Positions 11,523 through 19,483 of a DNA stretch of 64,000 bases are shown piece by piece. Numbering within the stretch: the first letter of the stretch is position 1; each line of letters opens with the position of its first letter. Below the pieces are notes generated by a model, which saw nothing but the letters and a program-made list of their open reading frames with translations, ran no database searches and was not told the origin of the DNA. Position numbers and translations under genes: made by a program. Location: contig NZ_CP080332.1 of the NCBI RefSeq assembly GCF_019456655.1, positions 5,518,001-5,582,000 on the forward strand. Reading direction: 5' to 3'. Source of the DNA: Mycolicibacterium diernhoferi. Its GTDB lineage: Bacteria > Actinomycetota > Actinomycetes > Mycobacteriales > Mycobacteriaceae.

Positions 11523-12401
11523 TCAGCGCTTGGAAAGCCCGGTCCCGACGAACATCGCGTTCTGCAGCCGGTAGAGCGTGCCGGGTGCTATCGCGGCCCC
11601 GGCCAGATACATCGAACCCAGTGGGTTGTTCACCGACCGCGGGCGACGACGGATGGCGTCGACCAACATGTCCGCCCCCTCGTCGACGGTGAGTGCGGTG
11701 AAGCCGCCCCAGTCGGTGGGGGCGATCATGTCGGTCTTCACCAACGGCAGGTGCACGTTGGTGAATTCGATGTCGTCGTTCAGACTTTCGACGGCGGCCA
11801 CCCGGAAGAACGCCTCCAGCGCGGCCTTGGACGCGATGTAGGCGGAGAAGGTGGGCAGATTGGACAACACCCCGACCGAGGAGCTGTGCACGATGTGCCC
11901 GGATCCGCGTCTGCGCATCTCGGGCAGCAGGCGCAGGGTCAGGCCCACCGCGGCCAGATAGTTCAGCCGCATGGTGCGTTCGTAGTCGTGGAGCCGGTCC
12001 TGGGAGGCCGCAACGGATCGCATGATGGACCGGCCCGCGTTGCTGACGAAGATGTCCGGCGCACCGTGGCGGTCCAGTACGGCCTGCGCGACGCCGTCGA
12101 TCCCGTCCGGGCTGGAGAGATCGCCGACCACCGCGTGCGCGACTCCGCCGGCCGCCTCGATCGAGCCGACCACGTCGGCGAGTTCCTCGGCCCGGCGCGC
12201 GGTGATCACCGTGGTGGCGCCTGCGGCCGACACCCGCTGCGCCAGCCGGCGCCCGATCCCGCTGGAGGCGCCGGTGATGAACACCACCCGCCCGTCCACC
12301 CGTGCCCGCAGGGACGGGCTGAGCGGCCGGGGTATGGGCACGGGTCTGGTCAGGACGTTGATCGAATAGCGCAATGCGCCGAGCAAGGGTTTCGGTGCCA
12401 T
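11523..12401 (-). CDS. Short-chain dehydrogenase/reductase
   Basis: A 292-residue SDR. After a hydrophobic-basic N-terminus (MAPKPLLGALRYSINVL) the protein has FITGASSGIGRRLAQ, the TGxxxGxG cofactor loop, near residues 40-54. TARR after the second strand favours NADP(H). VSNAGRS corresponds to the NNAG motif, followed by the catalytic Ser region HSSSVGVLSN and the Tyr-x-x-x-Lys motif YIASKAALEAFF. The substrate is unknown. ATG at 12401 is preferred over a frame beginning at 12482 because GGAGTCCTGAGG lies just upstream and homologues begin with MAPK-like ends. It sits 2 bp after a broken CoA-transferase gene and may be co-transcribed with it. Confidence 0.88.
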   Translation of the reverse strand: MAPKPLLGALRYSINVLTRPVPIPRPLSPSLRARVDGRVVFITGASSGIGRRLAQRVSAAGATTVITARRAEELADVVGSIEAAGGVAHAVVGDLSSPDGIDGVAQAVLDRHGAPDIFVSNAGRSIMRSVAASQDRLHDYERTMRLNYLAAVGLTLRLLPEMRRRGSGHIVHSSSVGVLSNLPTFSAYIASKAALEAFFRVAAVESLNDDIEFTNVHLPLVKTDMIAPTDWGGFTALTVDEGADMLVDAIRRRPRSVNNPLGSMYLAGAAIAPGTLYRLQNAMFVGTGLSKR

Positions 12402-12403
12402 CC

Positions 12404-12712
12404 TCAGGACTCCTGTCCCACGACGCCGGCGGCCCGCAGCCCGGCACAGATCGGTCCCGCCTCGGTGCCCACCTCCCGCCACCGGTCCCGCGCGGCCAGC
12501 TGCGGGTGTGCGATCAGACTCTGCATGTCGTTGAGCTCCAGGCCGTGTACGGCGGTGTCGTAGTTGCGGGCGAAATCGCCTTCACCGACCCGTTCCACCT
12601 TGATGACGCGTGCCCCGAGGTCCGCGAGATGACGGCTGGCGATCGGGGCGGCGACCGCCTGTTCCAGGCTGACCACGGTGATGCCGGCCAGCGGTAGTTC
12701 CCCGGAATCCAT
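12404..12712 (-). pseudogene. Internally deleted CoA-transferase family III (CaiB/BaiF) remnant
   Basis: The 102-residue frame joins two separated parts of a CaiB/BaiF CoA-transferase. Residues 6-58 (LPLAGITVVSLEQAVAAPIA ... DFARNYDTAVHGL) are the family N-terminus. Residues 60-88 (LNDMQSLIAHPQLAARDRW and REVGTEAGPI) are the C-terminal segment that normally lies near residue 330 or later. The junction is near 12538 and the frame is kept, so about 270 residues are missing. The last 14 residues no longer look like the family. The catalytic Asp region is lost, so it should be inactive. GGGGAG lies before the ATG at 12712. Seen directly; deletion size inferred from the usual length of about 390 residues. 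Confidence 0.8.
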
Positions 12713-12829
12713 CAGCTCTCTCCCCGAACTCGGCAGTACCGGCATTACCGTAGTGCGGGAGCTCGGCTCTCACGCTCCCGGACCCGACATCCCGCGGCCG
12801 AGCTCACCGGCGTGCGTCCGCGCAGCCGT

Positions 12830-12835
12830 TAGGGT
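12830..12835 (+). promoter_or_regulatory. -10 box TAGGGT, leaderless start of the SIMPL gene
   Basis: TAGGGT ends six bases before the ATG at 12842, the TANNNT spacing typical of mycobacterial leaderless transcripts. No Shine-Dalgarno sequence lies between. A -35 element is not obvious. The 129-bp gap from 12713 holds nothing else that I can recognise. Confidence 0.6.
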
Positions 12836-12841
12836 TCGATC

Positions 12842-13579
12842 ATGACCCTCGCGAAACGATTGCCGGTCCGTGTCTGCCTCACCCTGGCCGCGGCGGCGGT
12901 GGCTGTCGGGGTGACCGGATGCGATGCGACCGCGGGACCCGTGGCCGGCGGCGACCAGTCCGCCGCGGCCCGCCAGGTGACGGTGATCGGCGCCGGCGAG
13001 GTGCAGGGCACCCCGGACACCCTGACCGTGTCGGCTGCCATGGAGGCCACCGCCTCCGATGTCACCGGTGCGCTGAACCAGACCAGCCAGCGCCAGCAGG
13101 CCGTCATCGACGCCCTGCGCGGGGCGGGGGTGGAGGACAGGGACATCAGCACCACGCAGGTGTCACTGCAACCGCAGTACAACGCCGACGGCACCAGCAT
13201 CACCGCGTACCGGGCGGGCAACGCCGTCGACGTGAAGATCCGCGACGCCGACCGGGCCTCGGACATCCTGGCGCTCATCGTCAACACCGGCGGGGACGCG
13301 ACTCGCATCAACTCGGTGAGCTACTCGATCGCCGACGACTCCGAGCTCGTGCGCGATGCGCGCGCCCGCGCGTTCGAGGACGCCAAGGACCGCGCCCAGC
13401 AGTACGCGGAACTGTCCGGGCTCACCCTCGGCGACGTGATCTCCATATCCGAGGCCGACGGGTCGCAGCCGCCACCGCCGGTCCCGATGCCGCGCGCCGC
13501 GATGGCCGAGTCCGTGCCGCTGGCCCCGGGCGAGCAGAGCGTCGGGTTCTCCGTGACGGTGGTCTGGGAACTGACGTGA
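12842..13579 (+). CDS. SIMPL (DUF541) domain lipoprotein
   Basis: A 245-residue exported protein. Residues 1-27 form a lipoprotein signal peptide (basic start, hydrophobic core, lipobox VTGC), so Cys27 should be lipidated and the protein held on the outer face of the membrane. The rest matches SIMPL/DUF541: QVTVIGAGEVQGTPDTL, AMEATASDVTGAL, the AYRAGNAVDVKI strand, NTGGDATRINSVSYSI, ARARAFEDAKDRAQQYAELSG and a final VGFSVTVVWEL strand. Related proteins (BP26 and others) form ring-like oligomers in the envelope; the molecular role is unknown. Preceded by a leaderless-type promoter. Confidence 0.9.
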   Translation: MTLAKRLPVRVCLTLAAAAVAVGVTGCDATAGPVAGGDQSAAARQVTVIGAGEVQGTPDTLTVSAAMEATASDVTGALNQTSQRQQAVIDALRGAGVEDRDISTTQVSLQPQYNADGTSITAYRAGNAVDVKIRDADRASDILALIVNTGGDATRINSVSYSIADDSELVRDARARAFEDAKDRAQQYAELSGLTLGDVISISEADGSQPPPPVPMPRAAMAESVPLAPGEQSVGFSVTVVWELT

Positions 13580-13592
13580 TCCCCGCCGGGGG

Positions 13593-14234
13593 TCACCCGG
13601 CCGCCGTGCCGTGCCGGCCGATCGCCCCCTCGGCGGGTGACGGTGCCGTCAACCCGGCGAGGATCAGGCCGCCCGCGGACTGCAGGCATTCGGCGAGTTG
13701 ATCGACGTTCACGGTGCTCGCCGCCGAATGCATCGACATGGCGATCACGCCGTTCCAGGAGCCGACCAGGTAGCGCGCCAGCAGCCCGGATCCCACCGGG
13801 CGGAAGAACCCCGCGGCGATGCCCTCGTCGATCAGGCCGGCCAGGCTGACGTACAGCACGGACAGGTGCTCGGTCATCCGGGCGAGCACGGCCGCGTCCG
13901 CGGGCAGCGCGAAATCACTGACCAGCAGTCGTACCAGGAACGACCGCTCCAGCATGGCCTCGAGATACGCCTCGGCGATGTTCTCGATGCGCTCGGCCGG
14001 GGTCTTTCCGGTGCCGCGTTCCCGGACGTAGTCGGCGGCGTAGAGCATCGCGCGGTCCGCGACCGCGAGGAAGAGTCCGTCCTTGTTGCCGAAGTGCGTG
14101 TACACCGTCCCGATCGACACGTCGGCGGCCTCGGCGACATCGCTGATGTGGACGGAATCGAATGGGGCCCGGGCGAACATCGCCTCGCCGACGTCCATGA
14201 TCGCAACCCGGTTGCGCGCCCGCCGGCGTTGCAC
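13593..14234 (-). CDS. TetR/AcrR family transcriptional regulator
   Basis: A 213-residue regulator. The N-terminal helix-turn-helix is VHISDVAEAADVSIGTVYTHFGNKDGLF at about residues 28-56, a classical TetR DNA-binding domain; the remaining helices form a ligand/dimer domain without recognisable identity. GTG at 14234 is the only in-frame start close to the domain and lies 41 bp after hpt. It may be read through from hpt or have its own promoter. Its target cannot be named from position: the neighbours are hpt (same strand) and the convergent SIMPL gene. Confidence 0.88.
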   Translation of the reverse strand: MQRRRARNRVAIMDVGEAMFARAPFDSVHISDVAEAADVSIGTVYTHFGNKDGLFLAVADRAMLYAADYVRERGTGKTPAERIENIAEAYLEAMLERSFLVRLLVSDFALPADAAVLARMTEHLSVLYVSLAGLIDEGIAAGFFRPVGSGLLARYLVGSWNGVIAMSMHSAASTVNVDQLAECLQSAGGLILAGLTAPSPAEGAIGRHGTAAG

Positions 14235-14275
14235 CCGCCCGCCGGGCTCCGGTGTGTTGACGTGTTCGCCGCCCG

Positions 14276-14857
14276 TCAGGGGGTCTCGTAGACCTTGGGC
14301 TCCAGCGTCCCGATGTAGGGCAGATCGCGGTACCGCTCGGCGTAGTCCAGGCCGTACCCGACGACGAACTCATTGGGGATGTCGAAGCCCACGTACTCGA
14401 TCTCGACATCGGCGCGCACCGCATCGGGCTTGCGCAGCAACGTGCACACCCGCAGCGAGCGCGGACGGCGGGTCGCCAGGTTGCGCAGCAGCCAGGACAG
14501 CGTCAGACCGGAGTCCACGATGTCCTCGACGATCAGCACGTCACGATCGTTGATGTCGCGATCGAGATCCTTGAGGATGCGCACGACGCCCGATGAGGAC
14601 GTGGAGGATCCGTACGAGCTGACCGCCATGAACTCCAGCTGGGTGGGCACCGGGATGGCGCGGGCCAGATCGGTCACGAACATGACCGCACCCTTGAGCA
14701 CCGTGATCAGCAGCAGATCCTGTTCAGGGGCGCCGTCCCGATAGTCGGCAGCGATCCGCTCGGCCAGTTCGGCGGTCTTGGCTTTGACTTCGGCTTCGGA
14801 CAGCAGGACCGACTTGATCTCGCCGGGATACAACTCCGCAGTATCGGGCACGGACAC
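14276..14857 (-). CDS. hpt: Hypoxanthine (guanine) phosphoribosyltransferase
   Basis: Salvages hypoxanthine and guanine to IMP and GMP with PRPP. The 193-residue protein has [15 protein letters not shown] with the PPi loop, then a flexible loop ([13 protein letters not shown]). The PRPP signature is [15 protein letters not shown] near residues 109-123, followed by [30 protein letters not shown], which contacts the base. Equivalent of Rv3624c. GTG at 14857 gives the normal length. It lies 13 bp after tilS, an arrangement conserved in many bacteria, and is part of the dacB-zincin-tilS-hpt unit. Confidence 0.96.
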   Translation of the reverse strand: MSVPDTAELYPGEIKSVLLSEAEVKAKTAELAERIAADYRDGAPEQDLLLITVLKGAVMFVTDLARAIPVPTQLEFMAVSSYGSSTSSSGVVRILKDLDRDINDRDVLIVEDIVDSGLTLSWLLRNLATRRPRSLRVCTLLRKPDAVRADVEIEYVGFDIPNEFVVGYGLDYAERYRDLPYIGTLEPKVYETP

Positions 14858-14870
14858 AGCCTAGCCGGGA

Positions 14871-15842
14871 TCAGTCGACGGGCTCCCGGTAGAGCACCAG
14901 AGTGCCGTTTCGCCGCCCGGCGAACAGTCGCTCCCGGACCAGGCCGCTCGGCACCGCCACCCCGCCCTGGCCCCGCCAGGCGACGAGCAGCGCGTCGACC
15001 GCGCGGATCTGGACGTCGGTGAGGTCACAGGCGCCGCCGTCGAGCAACCAGGCCCGGATGACACGGCGCCGGACCCCGACCGGCAGGTCGGACATCCCGG
15101 CCGCGTCCAGTCGGGTGTCGGCACCGCTTCCGGTGCGCAACCCGGCACCCGCGGCGGCCGCCAGCTCGTCGAGTGTCTCGCCGTCCTCGCGTAACGCGGT
15201 CGCGGTGCGGGCGAGGGCCTCGGCCACCCCGCCGCCGAGCACCTGCTCCAGCAGCGGCAGCACCTCGGTGCGCAGCCGGACCCGGGTGAACCGCGGGTCG
15301 GCGTTGTGCGGGTCCTGCCACGGCCGCAGCCCCAGCTCGGCGCACGCCGCGACGGTGACCGCCCGCCGGACCCCCAGCAGCGGCCGCCCCCAGGGCGGGT
15401 CGTAGGCCCGCATCCCGGACAGCGACCGGGCCCCCGAACCGCGGCCCAGACCCAGCAGCACCGTCTCGGCCTGATCGTCGAGGGTGTGGGCGAGCAGCAC
15501 CGGCGCGCCGTCGCGGGCACCCTGCAGCGCGTCGTAGCGCGCCGTCCGGGCGGCGGCCTCCGGCCCGCCCACCGAGCCGACGGTCACCGGAAGAACCTGT
15601 GCGTCAACGCATCCCAGTTCAAGGGCGGCGGCGCGGGCCCGCTCCGCGACGGCCGCGGAGCCCGGCTGCAGGCGGTGGTCGACGATCAGGGCGGTGGTCG
15701 GCCGCAACCGGGTGGCCACCGCGGTCAAGGCCAGCGAATCCGCGCCGCCGGACAACGCCACACACCAACGCTGCCCGGGATGCGTTCTCCCGAACGCCGA
15801 TACCGCCGCGCGCAACCGCGCTACAGGACCCGATCGATCCAT
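14871..15842 (-). CDS. tilS: tRNA(Ile)-lysidine synthetase
   Basis: Adds lysine to C34 of tRNA-Ile(CAU) so that it reads AUA. The 323-residue N-type ATP pyrophosphatase shows the PP-loop SGGADSLAL at about residues 31-39, VDHRLQPGS, and LLAHTLDDQAETVLLGLGRGSG, the strongly conserved TilS motif. The C-terminal domain is short, as in other actinobacterial forms. The ATG at 15842 overlaps the end of the zincin gene by 22 bp. Equivalent of Rv3625c (mesJ). Confidence 0.96.
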   Translation of the reverse strand: MDRSGPVARLRAAVSAFGRTHPGQRWCVALSGGADSLALTAVATRLRPTTALIVDHRLQPGSAAVAERARAAALELGCVDAQVLPVTVGSVGGPEAAARTARYDALQGARDGAPVLLAHTLDDQAETVLLGLGRGSGARSLSGMRAYDPPWGRPLLGVRRAVTVAACAELGLRPWQDPHNADPRFTRVRLRTEVLPLLEQVLGGGVAEALARTATALREDGETLDELAAAAGAGLRTGSGADTRLDAAGMSDLPVGVRRRVIRAWLLDGGACDLTDVQIRAVDALLVAWRGQGGVAVPSGLVRERLFAGRRNGTLVLYREPVD

Positions 15843-16924
15843 CGTTGCGGTTCTTCGATCTCCGCCGGCAGCGGCAGGGTTTCGGCGTTGGTCCAGATGG
15901 TGTTGAAACGGTGCATCCCGACTCTGCCGACCACCTCGTCGACGAACACCTTGCCCCGGGTGTACTGGTTGAGCTTGGCGTCGAAGCCGAGCAGGGTGCG
16001 GATGATGCGTTGCAGGGGCGGCTGTTTGCGTTGTCGCCGATCGTCGAAACGCCGCCGGATGGTCGCCACCGTCGGTACCACCGCCGGCCCGACGGCGTCC
16101 ATCACATGCTCGGCGTGCCCCTCCAGCAGCGTGCCCAGCACCAGCAACCGGTCCAGCGCCTGCCGTTGCGGCTCGGCCTGCACGGCGCGCAACAGACCGA
16201 TCACACCCGACGAGTTCGCTTCCGACGCTTCGCCTTTGCGCTGTGCGCGGACGTACTCCCCGAGCCGGCCGATGACCTCACCGACCTGCTCTCCGGCGTC
16301 GTCGGTGAGCGCGGCCAGCGAGTCGGACATGTGATCGGCCAGCCAGGGATTGGCCCGGAACTGCACCCGGTGGGTCACCTCGTGCAGGCACACCCACAAC
16401 CGGAAATCGGCCGGCTTGACGCGCAGCTGCCGTTCCACCGCAATGACATTCGGATAGACCAGCAGAAGTTCGCCGCGACGATCCCCCAGCCCGCCGGCGA
16501 ACGGGTCGTACTGGCCCAGGATCCCGGACGAGATGAACGCCAGCACCGCACCGGTCTGCGCACCGGCCACCTTGGCGGCCAACCCGGCGGCCGGCCCCTT
16601 CGACGAGGACTCGCCGCCGCCGGTCATCACCTTCATCGACTCGGTCGCCGCGTGCACCCACTGCGGCCGGTCGATGATCCGGGCCTCGGGTACCTCGGCA
16701 CCCTCGTTGAGGTGGGTGACCTCGCGCACCGGTAGTTCCGCGGCGCGGGCGGACTCGGCGAGTTCGGCGATCGCCTGGTCGCGGGTGTAGTCGGTGGTGG
16801 GCGGGGCCGGCCGGCTCAGCTTCGCACCGACACCGGCGGCGAAGGACCAGTCGACCGCGCCGCCGACGCTCAGGTTGTTCCCCCGGTCGCCCCGCTCCAG
16901 CCCACCGGGGCTGGTCCCGCTCAT
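15821..16924 (-). CDS. Zinc-dependent metalloprotease-like protein (DUF2342, Rv3626c-like)
   Basis: A 367-residue zincin-superfamily protein. Its centre carries LHEVTHRVQF, an HExxH zinc/catalytic motif within a family-typical context, preceded by LVYPNVIAVERQL. A Glu-rich downstream stretch, LGTLLEGHAEHVMDAV (GHAEH), probably supplies the third zinc ligand. There is no signal peptide, so it is likely cytosolic. The substrate is unknown. The ATG at 16924 overlaps the dacB stop in ATGA. A longer upstream frame lies inside dacB in the wrong phase and is not used. Confidence 0.9.
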   Translation of the reverse strand: MSGTSPGGLERGDRGNNLSVGGAVDWSFAAGVGAKLSRPAPPTTDYTRDQAIAELAESARAAELPVREVTHLNEGAEVPEARIIDRPQWVHAATESMKVMTGGGESSSKGPAAGLAAKVAGAQTGAVLAFISSGILGQYDPFAGGLGDRRGELLLVYPNVIAVERQLRVKPADFRLWVCLHEVTHRVQFRANPWLADHMSDSLAALTDDAGEQVGEVIGRLGEYVRAQRKGEASEANSSGVIGLLRAVQAEPQRQALDRLLVLGTLLEGHAEHVMDAVGPAVVPTVATIRRRFDDRRQRKQPPLQRIIRTLLGFDAKLNQYTRGKVFVDEVVGRVGMHRFNTIWTNAETLPLPAEIEEPQRWIDRVL

Positions 16925-18297
16925 CCGCCGCATCCACAGGACCGCAGTTTGGCGGCCAGCGCATCCAGCGAGGTACGCCCCGTCGGCCCGGCGTTGTTGG
17001 AGATCAGCGCGAAGGTCAGCACCCGGCCGCTGGCGTCGGTCACGATGCCGGCCAGCGTGTTGGTGCCGGTCAGCGATCCGGTCTTGGCGCGCAGCCACCC
17101 CGCCGAGGCCCGGCCCTCCTCGGTGTCCAGGTAGCGGTTGGACAGGGTGCCGCTGCCGCCGGCGATCGGCAGGAGGTCCACCAGCGGACGAAGCCTCGGA
17201 TGATCCTCGCCGACCGCGGCGGCGATCACCCCGTCCAGCGTCAGCGCGGTGAGCCGGTTGTCCACGGACAACCCGCTGGAATCGAGCAGGATGGCGTTCG
17301 CGGTGTCGACACCGGCGCCGCGCAGCTGACCGAGGACGGCCTGCACCGCGCCGTCGAAGCTCTGCGGCCGGTTCAGCGCCGCGGCCACCTCCCGGCCGAT
17401 CGATTCGGCCATCACGTTGTCCGAGTCGTTCATCATCTGCCGCAGCCGCTCGATCAGCGGCGGGGACTGCACCGCGGCCAGCTCGTCGGCGTCCGCGGAT
17501 ACCGAACCGACGGTCACCGTCGCCGGGTCCACACCCAGCGCCGCGGCCAGCGCACGGCCGGCGTCCAGGCCGGGGGTGCGGGAGCGCCGCGAATCCACCG
17601 TCGTCGGCTGGGTGCGGCCGCCGTCGAGCATCACCGACTCGATCGGCGCGATGTCCCCGCCGTCGATGTCGAGCGGATCCCAGCCCGGCGCCATCGTGGG
17701 CCCGCTGTATTCGCCCAGGTCGACCTGCACCGCGGTGACCCGGGTGCCGGTGCTGCGGACCTGTTCGGCGAGATCGCTGATCCGGGCCGCGCCCTTGTAC
17801 CAGGTGCGCCTGCCCGGTTCGAAGGCCGACAGGGTCGGATCCCCGCCACCGTGCAGCACCACCACGCCGGGACGGTTGCCGGCCAGGACCCGGGTGGTCA
17901 GGGTCGCGTCCCGGTCCAGCGTCAGCAGCGCAGCCGCCGCGGTGAGCACCTTGTTCGTCGACGCCGGCTGCATGGGGATGCGTTCGCCCTGTTCCCACAG
18001 TTCAGCACCGGTGACGCCGTCGGTCACCCGGCCGGTCAGCGCGCCGAGGTTCGGGTCGGCCAGCGCGGCGGCCAGCGTGGCGGTCAACCCCTTGCGGGTC
18101 GGTTCGGTGGTGGCCTCGCCCAGCGGCCGGACCCCGGGTGCGGCCGTCACCGCGGCGGGTTGTTCGGGCAGGGCACTGCGCGCCGACGTGCGTGAGGAGG
18201 TCAGCACCGCGGTGACACCGACCACGGCAGCCACCAGAACGAGTACCACCAGGCCGATCACCAGGTGGGTGGATCGGCGCCATCTCCCGGGCCGCAT
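16921..18297 (-). CDS. dacB: D-alanyl-D-alanine carboxypeptidase/endopeptidase, class C PBP4 type
   Basis: Periplasmic peptidoglycan hydrolase removing terminal D-Ala and possibly cutting cross-links. The 458-residue protein has a signal-anchor helix at about residues 11-35. The three penicillin-binding motifs are PASTNKVLT (SxxK, nucleophilic Ser), NDSDNVMAE (SxN) and LRAKTGSLTG (KTG). The region between the first two motifs is long, as in PBP4/DacB proteins. Equivalent of Rv3627c. Divergently transcribed from ppa with 67 bp between starts; translation is coupled to the zincin gene by ATGA. Confidence 0.95.
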   Translation of the reverse strand: MRPGRWRRSTHLVIGLVVLVLVAAVVGVTAVLTSSRTSARSALPEQPAAVTAAPGVRPLGEATTEPTRKGLTATLAAALADPNLGALTGRVTDGVTGAELWEQGERIPMQPASTNKVLTAAAALLTLDRDATLTTRVLAGNRPGVVVLHGGGDPTLSAFEPGRRTWYKGAARISDLAEQVRSTGTRVTAVQVDLGEYSGPTMAPGWDPLDIDGGDIAPIESVMLDGGRTQPTTVDSRRSRTPGLDAGRALAAALGVDPATVTVGSVSADADELAAVQSPPLIERLRQMMNDSDNVMAESIGREVAAALNRPQSFDGAVQAVLGQLRGAGVDTANAILLDSSGLSVDNRLTALTLDGVIAAAVGEDHPRLRPLVDLLPIAGGSGTLSNRYLDTEEGRASAGWLRAKTGSLTGTNTLAGIVTDASGRVLTFALISNNAGPTGRTSLDALAAKLRSCGCGG

Positions 18298-18319
18298 GCC
18301 TTGCAGCGTATCGCTCCTC

Positions 18320-18357
18320 TAGGGTGGACCCGCCAGAGGAAAGCAAGCCGAAGGAGC
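18320..18357 (+). promoter_or_regulatory. ppa promoter -10 box and ribosome binding site
   Basis: TAGGGT at 18320-18325 fits a mycobacterial -10 box and would start transcription near 18332, giving a leader of about 33 nt. AAGGAG near 18351-18356 is a strong Shine-Dalgarno sequence about eight bases before the GTG at 18365 and decides that start. The same short gap must hold the divergent dacB promoter, which I cannot place. Confidence 0.6.
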
Positions 18358-18364
18358 AACGCCG

Positions 18365-18853
18365 GTGTCGTTCGACGTCGTCATCGAGATCCCCAAGGGA
18401 TCGCGCAACAAGTACGAAGTGGACCACGAGACCGGCCGCGTCAAGCTCGACCGGTACCTGTACACCTCCTTCGGATACCCGGCTGACTACGGCTTCTTCG
18501 AGGACACCCTCGGCGAGGACGGCGATCCGCTGGACGCGCTGGTGCTGCTGCCCGAGTCCGTGTTCCCCGGCTGCATCGTCGAGGCCCGCCCGGTCGCGAT
18601 GTTCAAGATGACCGACGAGGCCGGCGGCGACGACAAGCTGCTGTGCGTGCCCGCCGGCGATCCGCGCTGGGACCACATCCAGGACCTCGCCGACGTGCCA
18701 CCCTTCGAGCTCGAGGCCATCAAGCACTTCTTCGTGCACTACAAGGACCTGGAGCCGGGCAAGTTCGTCAAGGCCGCCGATTGGGCCGGCCGCGAAGAGG
18801 CCGAGGCCGAGCTGCAGCGCTCGATCGAGCGTTTCAAAGCACAAGGTCACTGA
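18365..18853 (+). CDS. ppa: Inorganic pyrophosphatase
   Basis: Hydrolyses pyrophosphate to phosphate and drives biosynthetic reactions. The 162-residue family I enzyme begins [17 protein letters not shown] and has [25 protein letters not shown]. The metal-binding signature DGDPLDALV lies near residues 57-65, and [13 protein letters not shown] provides further active-site Asp residues. Length and motifs are normal (Rv3628). A strong ribosome binding site precedes the GTG start. Confidence 0.97.
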   Translation: MSFDVVIEIPKGSRNKYEVDHETGRVKLDRYLYTSFGYPADYGFFEDTLGEDGDPLDALVLLPESVFPGCIVEARPVAMFKMTDEAGGDDKLLCVPAGDPRWDHIQDLADVPPFELEAIKHFFVHYKDLEPGKFVKAADWAGREEAEAELQRSIERFKAQGH

Positions 18854-18919
18854 CACTCCCCCGCGGGACTCCGCGGTGGGACACGATTTTGCCTCGATGT
18901 AACACGAGGTAACCCGGGC

Positions 18920-19468
18920 GTGTCCTGGCCCTTCGATCATGGATGCGTGTTGCTGCATCAAGGGATCGGCCTCGACGTGTTCAACACGCTGCCCGAACGC
19001 AAGGCCGTGCACGCGCTCTATGAGTGCGTCAACAGCTACGGGCTGGCCCGTGAGCTCGCCCGCGGCCGCCCCTACGCCGATCACGAGGCGCTGTTCCGCC
19101 GGGCCGACGCGCTGCTGTTCGCGTTGTCCGAGCCGGCGGTCGATCAACTGCTGGAAACCTGCCCGGACGTCGGCCGACGCCCCCGTAGTGCCCGGTCGGC
19201 GGCCGAGCAGTGCGCGGTGTGGGACGAGGACCCCACCACCATGGACGCCCTCAGCACGGCCGCCCGCGAGTACTTCGACCGGTACGGCTTCCCGTTCGTG
19301 ATGTTCGTCGACGGCCGTTGCGCCACCGAGGTCCTGAAAGCCCTCGACAGTCGCCTGCATCACGAGGTGGAGATGGAACGCAAGATCCTGCGCAACGAAC
19401 TCGCCAAGATCGGCCGGACCCGGTTGGAGCGCATGCTCGGACCCGAAGGCGGATTTCACAACTGGTGA
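18920..19468 (+). CDS. OHCU decarboxylase (UraD)-like protein with catalytic His replaced by Cys
   Basis: A 182-residue helical protein resembling 2-oxo-4-hydroxy-4-carboxy-5-ureidoimidazoline decarboxylase, the last step of urate oxidation to allantoin. Family-like parts are GLDVFNTLPERKAVHALYEC, ARGRPYADHEALFRRAD, SAAEQCAVW (the EQ pair) and YFDRYGFPFVMFVDG (the best-conserved motif). In known enzymes the catalytic His begins an HPxxG motif; here that site reads ETCPDVG, so His is Cys. No uricase or hydroxyisourate hydrolase gene is nearby. The start is uncertain: GTG 18920 or GTG 18947, the latter giving a shorter family-like N-terminus. Activity is doubtful. Confidence 0.72.
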   Translation: MSWPFDHGCVLLHQGIGLDVFNTLPERKAVHALYECVNSYGLARELARGRPYADHEALFRRADALLFALSEPAVDQLLETCPDVGRRPRSARSAAEQCAVWDEDPTTMDALSTAAREYFDRYGFPFVMFVDGRCATEVLKALDSRLHHEVEMERKILRNELAKIGRTRLERMLGPEGGFHNW

Positions 19469-19483
19469 CAGCCCACCCGGTAC

